A stretch of DNA of 64,000 bases from Chromobacterium violaceum ATCC 12472 (GCF_000007705.1 NC_005085.1:806001-870000), one strand, 5' to 3'. Counted from the stretch's first letter, positions 25,086 to 34,984 are shown. Notes: generated by a model not told the origin, from the letters alone. Numbers and translations are program-made.

Positions 25086-26977
25086 CGTATTTCCCAAGCG
25101 ATCTGTTGCTTGCCCTGGCTTCGCTCGACCGCCTGCGTCCGGATTGGGAAGGGCTGCTGGCCCAGCACCATTTGCAGCACCTGGGGCCGATGCTCGATAG
25201 CGCCGCCTTCCATGAGGCGCTGGACGCCATGCTGGATGGGATCGCCCAGTATCCTTTCCAGCCGCATCCGCACAGCGACGATGTCTCGGAATGGCTGCCG
25301 GTCGGGAGCGTGGCGCTGGTGGATGAGTGTGCCGCCAGCACGCTGCGCGGTTTGATCTGGGCGCTGGCTTGGGGCAATGAGGTTCATATCCGCAGCCAAC
25401 GGCCGGACTTTTGGCAGGGACTGGCCGCCTTGCTGAACGCGGGGGGCTGGCCTTTGCCTGGCATCCAGTCCGGAACGGCAGAGGCGCCGCCATCTGCCGT
25501 GGCAGTGTCTGTGCCTGATCTCGCGGCCCAGAGCGGGATGGAGGTCGATGCTTGGCGCGATATCGCCGTGCCGGCGAGCGGCGCCGCGCCGGGCTTGGCG
25601 GCCAGGATGCCAGGCGCGCCTGCCGCATGGTTGCCCCGCGTCTGGCAACTGGATAGACATGATGGCTGGCTGAACCAGCTTTATCGCCGCCGGCACCATC
25701 CCGGCGTGACTTTGGCTCAAGCCCGTGCCGAGCAAGGTGAGGCGGGCGCGCGCGCGCGGCTGGACGCTAAATTGCGCTATCTGGTGCAGCAAGCCAAGCG
25801 CACGCCGCACTACCGCGCGCTGCCGGACATCCGCGGCCTGCAGTCTCTGTCGGATCTGCCCATTTTGGACAAGGCGGCGCTTGAGGCCCAGTCGCTGCCA
25901 TTCAGCCGGAATCTGTGCAGCGGGGACGCGCCCAGCGGCGAGGTGCTGCGCAGCGGCGCCACGTCCAGCCAGCCGCGTTACATCGTCTATTCGCAGACGG
26001 ACTGGAGCAATATGATCCGCGAGGCGGTTCCTTTGTTCTATTCCTTGGGACTGCGGCGCGGCGACAAGCTGATCAATACCCTGTATGGCGGAGCCATGTA
26101 TGGGGGATTGACCACGACCGTCTGCGAGTTTTCCCGCATGCCGCTGGAAACCTACAGCACAGGGCAGGCGATTACGCTGGACACTTTGCTGATGTTGACC
26201 GATTGCTTCCAGGCCAATGCCATCATCGGCATTCCCGCCCTGATCCTGCCCTTGCTGCGCGAGGCCAAGGCGCAGCGGCCGCAGTTGCGGCTGGAAAAAG
26301 TCCTATATGGCGGCACGCCCATGGCGGAGGCCGACAAGCAATGGCTGCGCGAGGAATTGGGCGCGCGAACCATCACCAGCGTTTTGGCTGCCAATGACGG
26401 GGCGCAGATCGGTTACCAGTGCGGCCACTTGCAAGGCAGCCTGCATCACTTGTGCGACGATTACAATCTGCTGGAGATCGTCGATGACGATGGCCATCCA
26501 TTGCCGGACGGCCAGCCGGGCCATATTTTGATCACCAGCCTGCAAAAACAGGAAGGTCCGCTGATCCGTTACCGCATCGGCGATTACGGCCGCATCTTGC
26601 ATCAAGATTGTTCTTGCGGCGCCTCAGGGCGAGTGCTGGACTATATCGGTCGCAGTGATGGCTTGATCAAAATCCAGACCAATACTGTGCTCTACAGCGA
26701 GCTGCTCGAGTCACTGCAGCCATTTGGCGTTTCTCTATTGCAAGTCGAGATTGCGAGCGTCGCGCACAGCGAATCGCTGATTTTGCGGACCGAGTCGCCT
26801 CAGCGCGCCGATGCCGAAGCCATGCGTCTACATCTGTTGGAACGGTTTGAGACCTTGCGCGGCGACGCCGATATTGATGCCCCGCTGCAGGTGTCTGTCG
26901 AGTCGCTGGGCGAGGGCGAGCTGCCCCGCAACAGTGTCAGCGGCAAGGTGAAGCCGGTGATCGACACCCGGGTGTGA
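25082..26977 (+). CDS. PaaK/LuxE-like adenylate-forming enzyme with an extra N-terminal domain
   Basis: This 631-aa protein has two parts. Residues 230-631 resemble phenylacetate-CoA ligase and LuxE-type acyl-protein synthetases: a P-loop-like SGATSSQPRY (291-300), YGGAMYGGL, YGGTPMAEADKQWLREELG, IRYRIGDYGRI, and a CSCGASGRVLDYIGRSD segment near the C-terminal subdomain. Residues 1-200 are extra; WLPVGSVALVDECAAS with the following LAWGNEVHIRSQ faintly recalls the Rossmann part of LuxC/acyl-CoA reductases, but no catalytic Cys is evident. It probably adenylates a carboxylic acid for transfer to CoA or a protein. It is the last gene of the operon. Confidence 0.72.
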   Translation: MTYFPSDLLLALASLDRLRPDWEGLLAQHHLQHLGPMLDSAAFHEALDAMLDGIAQYPFQPHPHSDDVSEWLPVGSVALVDECAASTLRGLIWALAWGNEVHIRSQRPDFWQGLAALLNAGGWPLPGIQSGTAEAPPSAVAVSVPDLAAQSGMEVDAWRDIAVPASGAAPGLAARMPGAPAAWLPRVWQLDRHDGWLNQLYRRRHHPGVTLAQARAEQGEAGARARLDAKLRYLVQQAKRTPHYRALPDIRGLQSLSDLPILDKAALEAQSLPFSRNLCSGDAPSGEVLRSGATSSQPRYIVYSQTDWSNMIREAVPLFYSLGLRRGDKLINTLYGGAMYGGLTTTVCEFSRMPLETYSTGQAITLDTLLMLTDCFQANAIIGIPALILPLLREAKAQRPQLRLEKVLYGGTPMAEADKQWLREELGARTITSVLAANDGAQIGYQCGHLQGSLHHLCDDYNLLEIVDDDGHPLPDGQPGHILITSLQKQEGPLIRYRIGDYGRILHQDCSCGASGRVLDYIGRSDGLIKIQTNTVLYSELLESLQPFGVSLLQVEIASVAHSESLILRTESPQRADAEAMRLHLLERFETLRGDADIDAPLQVSVESLGEGELPRNSVSGKVKPVIDTRV

Positions 26978-27004
26978 AAACGGGCGCCGCATGGCGCCAA
27001 GGCT

Positions 27005-27047
27005 AGCGCCGCGCCGCGCTCCAAAACCGGAAGCGAGGCGCGGCGCT
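27005..27047. terminator. Inverted repeat between convergent genes, possible terminator
   Basis: An 11-bp stem (AGCGCCGCGCC at 27005-27015 with its complement at 27037-27047) encloses a 21-base loop between the end of the biosynthetic operon and the convergent reductase gene. It lacks a T tract on either strand, so it may only be a weak or Rho-assisted end. Confidence 0.3.
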
Positions 27048-27052
27048 TCGCA

Positions 27053-28045
27053 TTAGGCGAGCTTGATCAGCATCTTGCCCAGATTGGCCCCGGCCAGCAT
27101 GTCGACGAAGGCTTGCGCCATATTCTCCAGCCCTTCTCTAACGGTCTGTTGCGGCTGCAGCCGGCCCGACTGCAGATGGGGAACGACAAAAGCCTCCAAT
27201 TCGTCTTGCAGGTGGCGGTAGTTGCGCACCAAAAAACCCTCCAGCCGCAGGCTTTTCCCCACGATGTCGTAGAGATTGCGCGCCAGTTCGGGCGACTCCG
27301 CATGGTTATATTGGCCCACCGCGCCTACCCAGGCGATGCGGCCATGATCGCGGATATGCCGGATCGCCGCCTCCTGGTGCTTGCCGCCGACATTATCGAT
27401 ATAGATGTCGAATCCTTCCGGAGCGGCCTCGCCCAGGGCCTGGGACAGGTCTTGGCTGTGGTAGTCAATGGCAAAATCATAGTCCAGCGTTTCCGTCAGG
27501 TAGCGGGCCTTGGCGGCAGAGCCGGTGCTGCCGATCAGGCGGCCGGCCCCCATCAGCCTGGCCAACTGCGCGATCGCGCTTCCGACGCCGCCAGCGGCCG
27601 CCGAGACGAAGATATCTTCGCCGGCCTGCAGCTTGGCGATGCGGCTAAGCGCCACATAGGCGGTCAGTCCGGTGCCCCCCATGATGCTCAGGAAGGCGCT
27701 GGCGGAGACGCCGGGGTATTCTTTCAGTACCCGCAGCTCCTCCGCCGCCACCGCCGCATGGCTACGCCAACCTTCGCGATGGAAAACCAGCTCCCCCACA
27801 TTCAAACCGCTGCTGCCGGCATCGATGACGCGGCCTATGCTGCGGCCTTCCAGCGGCGTGTGCAATGGCCATTCCTCTTCCAAATCCATGCATTCCCGCA
27901 TATAGGGGTCGACGGATAAGTACAGGTTTTCAATAAGCGCCTGGCCGGTTTGCAGCTTGGGGAGCGCCACTTCTTCGAGCGCGAATAGATCGGCGCTGGG
28001 CATGCCAGTCGGGCGGCGGATCAGATGGATTTCCAAACTCTTCAT
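27053..28045 (-). CDS. CurA-like NADPH-dependent enal/enone reductase (MDR superfamily)
   Basis: This 330-aa protein is a zinc-free medium-chain dehydrogenase of the CurA/YncB/leukotriene-B4-reductase group. It shows NLYLSVDPYMRE near the N-terminus, the dinucleotide-binding AAAGGVGSAIAQLA, the IDYHSQDL pocket segment and DIYIDNVGG. Such enzymes reduce activated C=C bonds with NADPH. It is convergent with the biosynthetic operon and may be a tailoring enzyme or an unrelated detoxification enzyme. I chose the ATG at 28045 over an in-frame TTG at 28060. Confidence 0.82.
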   Translation of the reverse strand: MKSLEIHLIRRPTGMPSADLFALEEVALPKLQTGQALIENLYLSVDPYMRECMDLEEEWPLHTPLEGRSIGRVIDAGSSGLNVGELVFHREGWRSHAAVAAEELRVLKEYPGVSASAFLSIMGGTGLTAYVALSRIAKLQAGEDIFVSAAAGGVGSAIAQLARLMGAGRLIGSTGSAAKARYLTETLDYDFAIDYHSQDLSQALGEAAPEGFDIYIDNVGGKHQEAAIRHIRDHGRIAWVGAVGQYNHAESPELARNLYDIVGKSLRLEGFLVRNYRHLQDELEAFVVPHLQSGRLQPQQTVREGLENMAQAFVDMLAGANLGKMLIKLA

Positions 28046-28235
28046 GCGGTCAGCTTTCAAATTTCAAGGAAATATCACATTATCATAAAAGTGACTGACT
28101 CTCGATCTGTCTGCGATGGTTTCCCTGCCGCGAGCGCGCGGGTCGAATGCGCTCGGCAGGCGGCCCGCCCGGTTTGGTGTGTTGTCGCCAAGACTTTCCG
28201 CAAGCTGCGCGGATCCCGGATGCGGCGCCATCACA

Positions 28236-28916
<681 letters not shown>

Positions 28917-28930
28917 TTACCTTTGCCGCC

Positions 28931-30139
28931 ATGCAAGTCCAACGCCTAGAACCCTATTTCGGCTTCGCCCGCTTCATCGCGCGGCGCATGAGCTGCCTGC
29001 GCGTGCTGCAGATTTCGGGCAGCCTGACCTTCACCACGCTGCTGGCGCTGGTGCCGCTGTTCACCATCGCGCTGTCGGTGATTTCGGCGTTTCCGGTGTT
29101 TTCCGACTACAGCACCCGCTTCAAGATCATGCTGCTGTCGACGCTGGTGCCGGAGTTCGCCGGCAAGGTGATCACCGTTTACATGCGCCAGTTCGCCGAC
29201 AACGCGGAGAAGCTCACCGCCGCCGGCATCGTGATGCTGGGCGTCACCGCGCTGATGCTGATGTCCACCATAGAGCGCACCTTCAACGCGATCTGGGGCG
29301 TCAGGCGCGGCCGGCCGTGGCTGCAGCAGAGCATGGTGTACTGGACGGTGCTGACGCTGGGGCCGCTGGTGCTGGGCGGCAGCCTGCTGTCCTGGCGCTG
29401 GCTGTTCAAGGCTACCCGGCTGGAGAAGAACCTGCCGCTGCTGGCAAGCGTGCTGGAGGCCGGCGGCACCATCGTGCTGACCGCGCTGGTGCTGGCGCTG
29501 CTGTACCGCATCGTGCCCAACCGCTTCGTGCCCTTCCGCCACGCGGTGTGGGGCGCGCTGGTCACCTCGGTGCTGCTGGAGCTCACCAAGATGGGCTTCG
29601 GCTTCTACATCGGCCAGGTGGCCAGCTACCAGCTGGTGTACGGCGCCTTCGCCAGCATTCCGATCTTCCTGCTGTGGGTGTATTGCCTGTGGCTGGTGGT
29701 GCTGGCCGGCGCGGTGTTCACCTCGGCGCTGTCCTATTGGGAGGGCGACGCCTGGCGCCGCCGCAACGAGCCGCACCGCCGCTTCCAGGACGCGCTGGAA
29801 GTATTGCTGCTGCTGGACGCCGCCCACGCGCGCGGCGAGGCGCTGACGCCGCGCCAGCTGCGGCAGCAGGTGAAGGTGGGTTACGACGAGCTGGGCCTGG
29901 TGCTGGACCGGCTGGCGCAGCGCGGCTATGTGCAGAAGGGCCACGGCGACGCCTGGGTGCTGATGCGGCGCGCGGCGGCCATCAATCTGTCCGACCTATT
30001 CCAGATCTTCGTCTATCGCCGCGACGCCAGCGCGGGGGATGCGCTGGATGCGACCCTGGCCGAGCTGCTGGGGCCGCTGACCGAGCAGCTTCAGGCGGTG
30101 ACGGTGGCCGATTTGGCGCGGCGCGTCGGCCGGAAATAA
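28931..30139 (+). CDS. YihY/BrkB-family inner-membrane protein
   Basis: This 402-aa protein has about six transmembrane helices over residues 30-270, with the family segments LTFTTLLALVPLFTIALSVISAFP and NAIWGVRRGRPWLQ, GAFASIPIFLLWVYCLWLVVLAGA. The C-terminal 130 residues are soluble and look like a winged-helix domain (LTPRQLRQQVKVGYDELGLVLDRLAQRGYV). The family was once called RNase BN by mistake; its function remains unclear. The last 49 bases overlap the convergent DUF3025 gene. Confidence 0.85.
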   Translation: MQVQRLEPYFGFARFIARRMSCLRVLQISGSLTFTTLLALVPLFTIALSVISAFPVFSDYSTRFKIMLLSTLVPEFAGKVITVYMRQFADNAEKLTAAGIVMLGVTALMLMSTIERTFNAIWGVRRGRPWLQQSMVYWTVLTLGPLVLGGSLLSWRWLFKATRLEKNLPLLASVLEAGGTIVLTALVLALLYRIVPNRFVPFRHAVWGALVTSVLLELTKMGFGFYIGQVASYQLVYGAFASIPIFLLWVYCLWLVVLAGAVFTSALSYWEGDAWRRRNEPHRRFQDALEVLLLLDAAHARGEALTPRQLRQQVKVGYDELGLVLDRLAQRGYVQKGHGDAWVLMRRAAAINLSDLFQIFVYRRDASAGDALDATLAELLGPLTEQLQAVTVADLARRVGRK

Positions 30140-30927
30140 TCGGCATTGTCGTAGAAGGCCGGGTCTTCGTTGTCCGGCCACCAGCCCGGAATGCCCAAGA
30201 GCGGCAGCGGGCACAGCGCGCGCGGGCTGGCGAGGAAACCATCGTCGTCCAGCCGCGCCGCCAGTTGCGCGTCCAGCCGGGCGGTCTGCTCGTCCTCGTC
30301 CTGTCCGAAGAAATCCTCGTCCACCTCCACGATCAGCGCCTTGCCGCACCAGCCGATATGCGGCGCTAGCCCGGTTTCCATCAGCGCGTGGCCCAGCGTG
30401 AAGGCGGCGATGCGGCGGCCCCAGTCCTGCCGGCGTTCGATGAACAGCGCTTGCCAGCGCATATCGTCCAGCAACTGGCCCAGCTGCGGGTCGGCGGTCG
30501 CCACGACGACGCCGCACTCGTCCAGCAAGGTGGCGGCGTCGCGCAGCGGGCCGCGTTTCACTTCGCCGCGGCCGATCGCGCGCACGTGGCGCCGGTTCAG
30601 CGCCGCCTTGCTTCGCGGCCAGGCCAGCCAGGCCAGCGCGTTGAACCAGTCATGCCAGTTTTCCGCGCGGGTGGGGACCTCGCCGGTCGCGCCGATGTGC
30701 GTCTCGTAATAGCCGTCGGGCTCCAGTCCGCAGACGAAGCGCAGGCCAGCCGGCAACGGCGAGCCGGCGGCGCGGGCGCGCGCCAGCAGCGCGTCGTAGC
30801 CGGCTTGGTCGGGCCAGCCGGCGAGCGCGGGCAGGAAGCGCCGCGTCGGGCGGTACAGCGGATGGGACAGGTAGTCGGTGTGCCAGCGGTTCACGGGAAA
30901 GCAGAGGGATGCGGTCGAAGCCGGCAT
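30091..30927 (-). CDS. DUF3025-family protein of unknown function
   Basis: This 278-aa soluble protein has the features I associate with DUF3025: LRFV-x9-YYETHI near residue 70, ENWHDWFNALAWLAWPRSKAALNRRHV near 85-110, and a W-C-G-K-A-L segment. No catalytic motif is evident. It begins one base after the stop of the upstream diguanylate cyclase gene on the same strand, so the two may be co-transcribed. It overlaps the convergent yihY-like gene tail to tail by 49 bases. I picked the ATG at 30927 because upstream residues are low-complexity. Confidence 0.7.
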   Translation of the reverse strand: MPASTASLCFPVNRWHTDYLSHPLYRPTRRFLPALAGWPDQAGYDALLARARAAGSPLPAGLRFVCGLEPDGYYETHIGATGEVPTRAENWHDWFNALAWLAWPRSKAALNRRHVRAIGRGEVKRGPLRDAATLLDECGVVVATADPQLGQLLDDMRWQALFIERRQDWGRRIAAFTLGHALMETGLAPHIGWCGKALIVEVDEDFFGQDEDEQTARLDAQLAARLDDDGFLASPRALCPLPLLGIPGWWPDNEDPAFYDNADYFRPTRRAKSATVTA

Positions 30928-30928
30928 T

Positions 30929-32950
30929 CTAGCCGCAATGGGCGGGCGCCGCGCCGCTGACGCGGTTGCGGCCGTCGCGCTTGGCCTGGTACAGCTGCTT
31001 GTCGGCGCGGCCCAGCACTTCGTCGATGTCGGTTTCGTCGGCATGGCGCTCGGCGACGCCGATGCTGACGGTGTAGCCCAAGGATCCCGACACGGCGGAC
31101 AGTCTGGCGGAGGAGGCCAGGCTGCGCAGGCGTTCGGCCACCTGGCGCGCGTCGTCCAGGCCGGTGTCCGGCAGCACGGCGGCGAACTCCTCGCCGCCCA
31201 GGCGGCCGCACAGATCGCTGGCGCGCAGCACTTCGCGGCAGACCTGGGAGAAGTGGCGTATCACTTCGTCGCCGACGGCGTGGCCGTAGTGGTCGTTGAT
31301 GTCCTTGAAATGGTCCAGGTCCATCATCAGCACGCTCATCCGGCTGCCGTGGCGGCGGCTGCGCTCGATCTCCCGGTCGGCCAGCTCGATGAACTGGCGG
31401 CGGTTGTTCAGCTCGGTCAGTCCGTCCTGGGTGGCCAGCCGGTACAGTTGCTTTTCGTGGCCGTCCCGCTGCAGCGCGATGGCGATGATGCGGGTGATGC
31501 GCTGGGCCAGCGCCAGCTCTTCCTGGGACGGGCTGCGCGGCTCGCGGTAATAGGTGGCCAGCGTGCCAAGCAGCTGGCGGTCGCTGGAGAAGATCGGCAT
31601 CGACCAGCAGGCGCGCAGGCCGAAGGGCTGCACCTTGTGCAGCGCGTGCGCCCACAGCGGGCTGGTCTGGATGTCGTCGACGACGATGGTGCGCTTCCAG
31701 TGCGCGGCGGTGCCGCAGGAGCCGACGCTGGGGCCGACCGCCACGCGTTCGGACAGCTTGCGGTAGGCCGGCGGCAGGCTGAGGCCGGCGGCGAAGCGCA
31801 GCGACTGGCCATCCTCCTCCAGCAGCAGCACGCTGCACATCGAGCCCGGCTGCTGCGACTCCATCATCTGGCAGATCTGTTCCAGCGTTTGCGGCAACGG
31901 ATGGTTGCCGGCGATCATTTCCAGCACCTCGTTTTCCTCGGCCAGCAGCCGCTCGCCCTGGCGGGTGGCGGTGACGTCGCGGTCCACCGACAGGATGGAT
32001 TTGAGCATGCCGGCCTTGTCGAACTCCGGGAACAGGCGGATTTCGAAGATGTGGCGCTGCTGGCCGTGCTGCAGCTCCAACTCGAAGCGGCGCGCCTCCC
32101 AGTTGTTGATCAACAGCTGGCATTCCTGTTCGAAGCGCGCGCTGGCCTCGTCCGACCAGCCCTTCTGGCGCGGCGTCTTGCCCAGGTGCTCCTCCAGCGG
32201 CAGATCGGAGAAGCGGCAGACGCTGCGGTTGATGAACAGGCAGCGCAGCTCCAGATCGTAGCGCGCGATGATGTCCTCGGCATTCTCCACCAGGGTGCGG
32301 AACTGCTGTTCGCGCTGCAGCATCGCCGCCTCGTCGTGCTTGCGCGCGGTGATCACGCGGCAGATCGCGGTCAACTGCTGCACCTTGCCGTTGCGCCAGG
32401 TGGGCTGCAGGTTCATCTCCAGCCATTCCCAGTGGCCGCTGTGGTGGCGGATGCGCATTTCGTAGCCGGTTTCCGGCGTGCCCGGCGGATGCAGCAGCAG
32501 GTTGGAGAACAGTTGGCGGTCTTCCGGGTGCAGCAGCATCAGCCAGCGGGCGCAGTTCATGCCGCGGGTGTGGGCGGGCAGGCCCAGCAGCCGTTGCAGG
32601 GTGTGGACGCTGCCGCGCACGTATTGCTGGGCCAGATCGAATTCCAGCAAGCCCAGGCAGGCATCCTGCAAGGTGGCGCGCGCCTTGCGCCGCTGGCCGC
32701 GGCCGTACAGCCACAGCGTGCCGCAGCCGAGCGCGGCCAGCCAGCCGGCCTGGCCCAGCAGCAACGCGTGCTGGTCCGCCGCCAGCGCGTATAGCGGGAC
32801 GGACAGCAGCAGCGGCAGGCAGAACAGCGCGGAAACGGCCGACTGGCGGACAAGGGGACGGGGAATCAAACTGCGCTCCACGGCGACGGCGGTGAATCGA
32901 ATCGGGAATTTTGACATCTGCGGCCCGACCGCCGCCGGATGAGTCCTCAT
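30929..32950 (-). CDS. Diguanylate cyclase with membrane anchor, PAS and GAF sensor domains
   Basis: This 673-aa protein has two N-terminal hydrophobic helices (about 40-82), two PAS-like domains (about 95-215 with a PAC motif HSGHWEWLEMNL, and 225-340), a GAF domain (about 355-500), and a GGDEF domain (about 510-665). The cyclase motif is GGEEF with an I-site RASD five residues before it, so c-di-GMP synthesis and product inhibition are expected. c-di-GMP would steer motility, pili and biofilm. A downstream ATG at 32917 is an alternative start. Confidence 0.87.
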   Translation of the reverse strand: MRTHPAAVGPQMSKFPIRFTAVAVERSLIPRPLVRQSAVSALFCLPLLLSVPLYALAADQHALLLGQAGWLAALGCGTLWLYGRGQRRKARATLQDACLGLLEFDLAQQYVRGSVHTLQRLLGLPAHTRGMNCARWLMLLHPEDRQLFSNLLLHPPGTPETGYEMRIRHHSGHWEWLEMNLQPTWRNGKVQQLTAICRVITARKHDEAAMLQREQQFRTLVENAEDIIARYDLELRCLFINRSVCRFSDLPLEEHLGKTPRQKGWSDEASARFEQECQLLINNWEARRFELELQHGQQRHIFEIRLFPEFDKAGMLKSILSVDRDVTATRQGERLLAEENEVLEMIAGNHPLPQTLEQICQMMESQQPGSMCSVLLLEEDGQSLRFAAGLSLPPAYRKLSERVAVGPSVGSCGTAAHWKRTIVVDDIQTSPLWAHALHKVQPFGLRACWSMPIFSSDRQLLGTLATYYREPRSPSQEELALAQRITRIIAIALQRDGHEKQLYRLATQDGLTELNNRRQFIELADREIERSRRHGSRMSVLMMDLDHFKDINDHYGHAVGDEVIRHFSQVCREVLRASDLCGRLGGEEFAAVLPDTGLDDARQVAERLRSLASSARLSAVSGSLGYTVSIGVAERHADETDIDEVLGRADKQLYQAKRDGRNRVSGAAPAHCG

Positions 32951-33064
32951 TGCCGAGGTTTTGCGTCGTATTTATGCAACAAATACAGTATGCTTGGACG
33001 CAATGACGAACCCGCGCCCAGCGCGCGGACAAGGCGGCGACAGGCCCCTGGCATGGAGTGTGGC

Positions 33065-34477
33065 ATGGAGTTTTTTCCGATATTTCTCAAGCTGCGGCAT
33101 CAGCGCTGCCTGCTGGTGGGCGGCGGCGAGGTGGCCTTGCGCAAGGCGCGGCTGCTGCTGGCGGCCGGCGCGTCGCTGCAGGTGGTTGCACCCGAGCTGG
33201 CGCCGGAATTGGCTGACTTGGCCGAGCGCGGCGAGCTGGAGCACCTGCCCGGACGCTACGCGCCCGCGCTGCTGGACGGCATGCGGCTGGCGGTGGCGGC
33301 CACCGACGACGCCGAGGTGAACCGCGCGGTGGCGGCCGACGCCGAAGCGCGCGGCATCCTGGTGAACGTGGTGGACGACGCCGAGGCGTCGCGCTACATC
33401 AGCCCGGCCATCATAGACCGTTCGCCGCTGATGGTGGCGGTGGCCAGCGGCGGCAGCGTGCCGGTGCTGGCGCGCTCGATCCGCGCGCGGCTGGAAAGCC
33501 TGATCCCGGCGGGCTACGGCCGGCTGGCGCGCTTCGGTTCCTCTTTCCGCGACGCGGTGAAGGCGCGCTTCCCCGATGTCGATGCCCGCCGCCGTTTCTG
33601 GGAAACCGTGCTGGAAGGGCCGCTGGCCGACGCGGTGATGAACGGAGACGAGGCCGCGGCGCGCGCCGAGATGGAGAAGCGGATCGCCGCCGGCGGCGCC
33701 GACCGCGCCGGCGCGGTCTACCTGGTGGGCGCCGGCCCCGGCAACCCGGACTTGCTGACCTTCCGCGCGTTGCGGCTGATGCAGCAGGCCGACGTGGTGC
33801 TGTACGACAAGCTGGTGGCGCCGGAGTTGCTGGAGCTGGTGCGGCGCGACGCCGAGCGCGTCTACGTCGGCAAGGCGCGGGCCAACCACGCGCTGCCGCA
33901 GGACGACATCAACCAACTGCTGGTGGATCTGGCGCGGCAAGGCAAGCGGGTGCTCAGGCTCAAGGGCGGGGATCCGTTCACCTTCGGCCGCGGCGGCGAG
34001 GAGATCGCCACGCTGGCCGAGCACGGCATCGCCTTCGAGGTGGTGCCTGGCATCACTTCCGCCAGCGGCGCGGCCGCCTACGCCGGCATCCCGCTGACCC
34101 ACCGCGACTACGCGCAGTCGGTGACCTTCGTCACCGGCCACAAGCAGGACGGCAGCATTGATCTCGACTGGCAGGCGCTGACCCGTCCGCAGCAGACGGT
34201 GGTGGTCTATATGGGCGTGTCCACCGCGGCCGAGCTGTGCCAGGCCTTCGTCGACAATGGCCGCGCGGCGTCCACGCCGGCGGCGGCGGTGGAGTGGGCC
34301 ACCACCGAGCGACAGCGCACGGTATGCGGCACTTTGGCCGCGCTGCCCGGTCTGATGGCCTCGCACGGCATCGCGTCGCCGGCGCTGATCATCGTCGGGG
34401 AAGTGGTGGAATTGGCGGACAAGCTGTCCTGGTACCGCCGCAGCGAGAATTCAGCTGTTACAATTCAGGAAGATTGA
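33065..34477 (+). CDS. cysG: CysG siroheme synthase (trifunctional)
   Basis: This 470-aa fusion has an N-terminal precorrin-2 dehydrogenase/sirohydrochlorin ferrochelatase part (1-210; NAD motif VGGGEVALRKARLLL, SGGSVPVLARSIR) and a C-terminal uroporphyrinogen-III methyltransferase part (215-460; VGAGPGNPDLLTFRAL, LKGGDPFTFGRGGEE, VTFVTGHKQDGS). It makes siroheme for sulfite or nitrite reductase. The start at 33065 gives the normal MEFFPIFLKL N-terminus; the frame is open further upstream, but those residues are not conserved. Confidence 0.93.
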   Translation: MEFFPIFLKLRHQRCLLVGGGEVALRKARLLLAAGASLQVVAPELAPELADLAERGELEHLPGRYAPALLDGMRLAVAATDDAEVNRAVAADAEARGILVNVVDDAEASRYISPAIIDRSPLMVAVASGGSVPVLARSIRARLESLIPAGYGRLARFGSSFRDAVKARFPDVDARRRFWETVLEGPLADAVMNGDEAAARAEMEKRIAAGGADRAGAVYLVGAGPGNPDLLTFRALRLMQQADVVLYDKLVAPELLELVRRDAERVYVGKARANHALPQDDINQLLVDLARQGKRVLRLKGGDPFTFGRGGEEIATLAEHGIAFEVVPGITSASGAAAYAGIPLTHRDYAQSVTFVTGHKQDGSIDLDWQALTRPQQTVVVYMGVSTAAELCQAFVDNGRAASTPAAAVEWATTERQRTVCGTLAALPGLMASHGIASPALIIVGEVVELADKLSWYRRSENSAVTIQED

Positions 34478-34576
34478 TTTCGCGGATGCGCGGCGCGCCG
34501 GCCGGTCTGGCGGACGCCGCGCGGTTCAAATCAAGCGGCTGGATTCATTCCGGCCCACCAATTCGAAGACTCGGGC

Positions 34577-34984
34577 ATGGTAGGTGTTCTGATAATTGCA
34601 CATGGGGACCTGGGGCGTAGCCTGGCCGATTGCGCCAAGCACATCCTGGGCCGAGAGCCGGACAATCTGGCTGTGATGGCGGTGGACAAGACCGAAGACC
34701 CGGAGCGCAAGCTGGCCGAGGCGCAGGGCCTGGTGGACAGGCTGGACGGCGGCGATGGCGTGGTGGTGTTGACCGACATGTACGGCGGCACCCCGTCCAA
34801 CATCGCCAGCCGGCTGATACGGCCGGGCCGCGTCGAAGCGGTGGCCGGGGCCAGTCTGCCGATGCTGGTGCGCGCGCTGTGCTACAGCAGCCAGCCGCTG
34901 GAGATCGTCGTCAGCAAGGCGATCACCGGCGGTCTGGAAGGCGTGCTTTATATAATCCCGGGGGAAGGAAATGCTGCGATCTGA
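34577..34984 (+). CDS. PTS EIIA component, mannose family
   Basis: This 135-aa protein is a mannose-class EIIA domain with phospho-accepting His9 in IIAHGDLG and the TDMYGGTPSNIA loop. It receives phosphate from HPr. No EIIB/EIIC permease genes are in the window, so, as in other betaproteobacteria with an incomplete PTS, it probably has a regulatory role (for example in carbon or nitrogen control). Its end overlaps the HPr start by 14 bases. Confidence 0.9.
   Translation: MVGVLIIAHGDLGRSLADCAKHILGREPDNLAVMAVDKTEDPERKLAEAQGLVDRLDGGDGVVVLTDMYGGTPSNIASRLIRPGRVEAVAGASLPMLVRALCYSSQPLEIVVSKAITGGLEGVLYIIPGEGNAAI

Noticed and set aside
32939-33064. Extended N-terminus for siroheme synthase starting at 32939
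   Set aside because: The extra 42 residues are not conserved in CysG, and the methionine at 33065 gives the normal start.
34500-34576. A GGTTCAAATC string resembling a tRNA T-arm between cysG and the EIIA gene
   Set aside because: No acceptor stem, anticodon arm or D-arm can be folded around it.
34943-34960. TATATAATCC as a promoter for ptsH
   Set aside because: It lies within the EIIA coding sequence and has no -35 partner; the EIIA-HPr overlap indicates a shared transcript.
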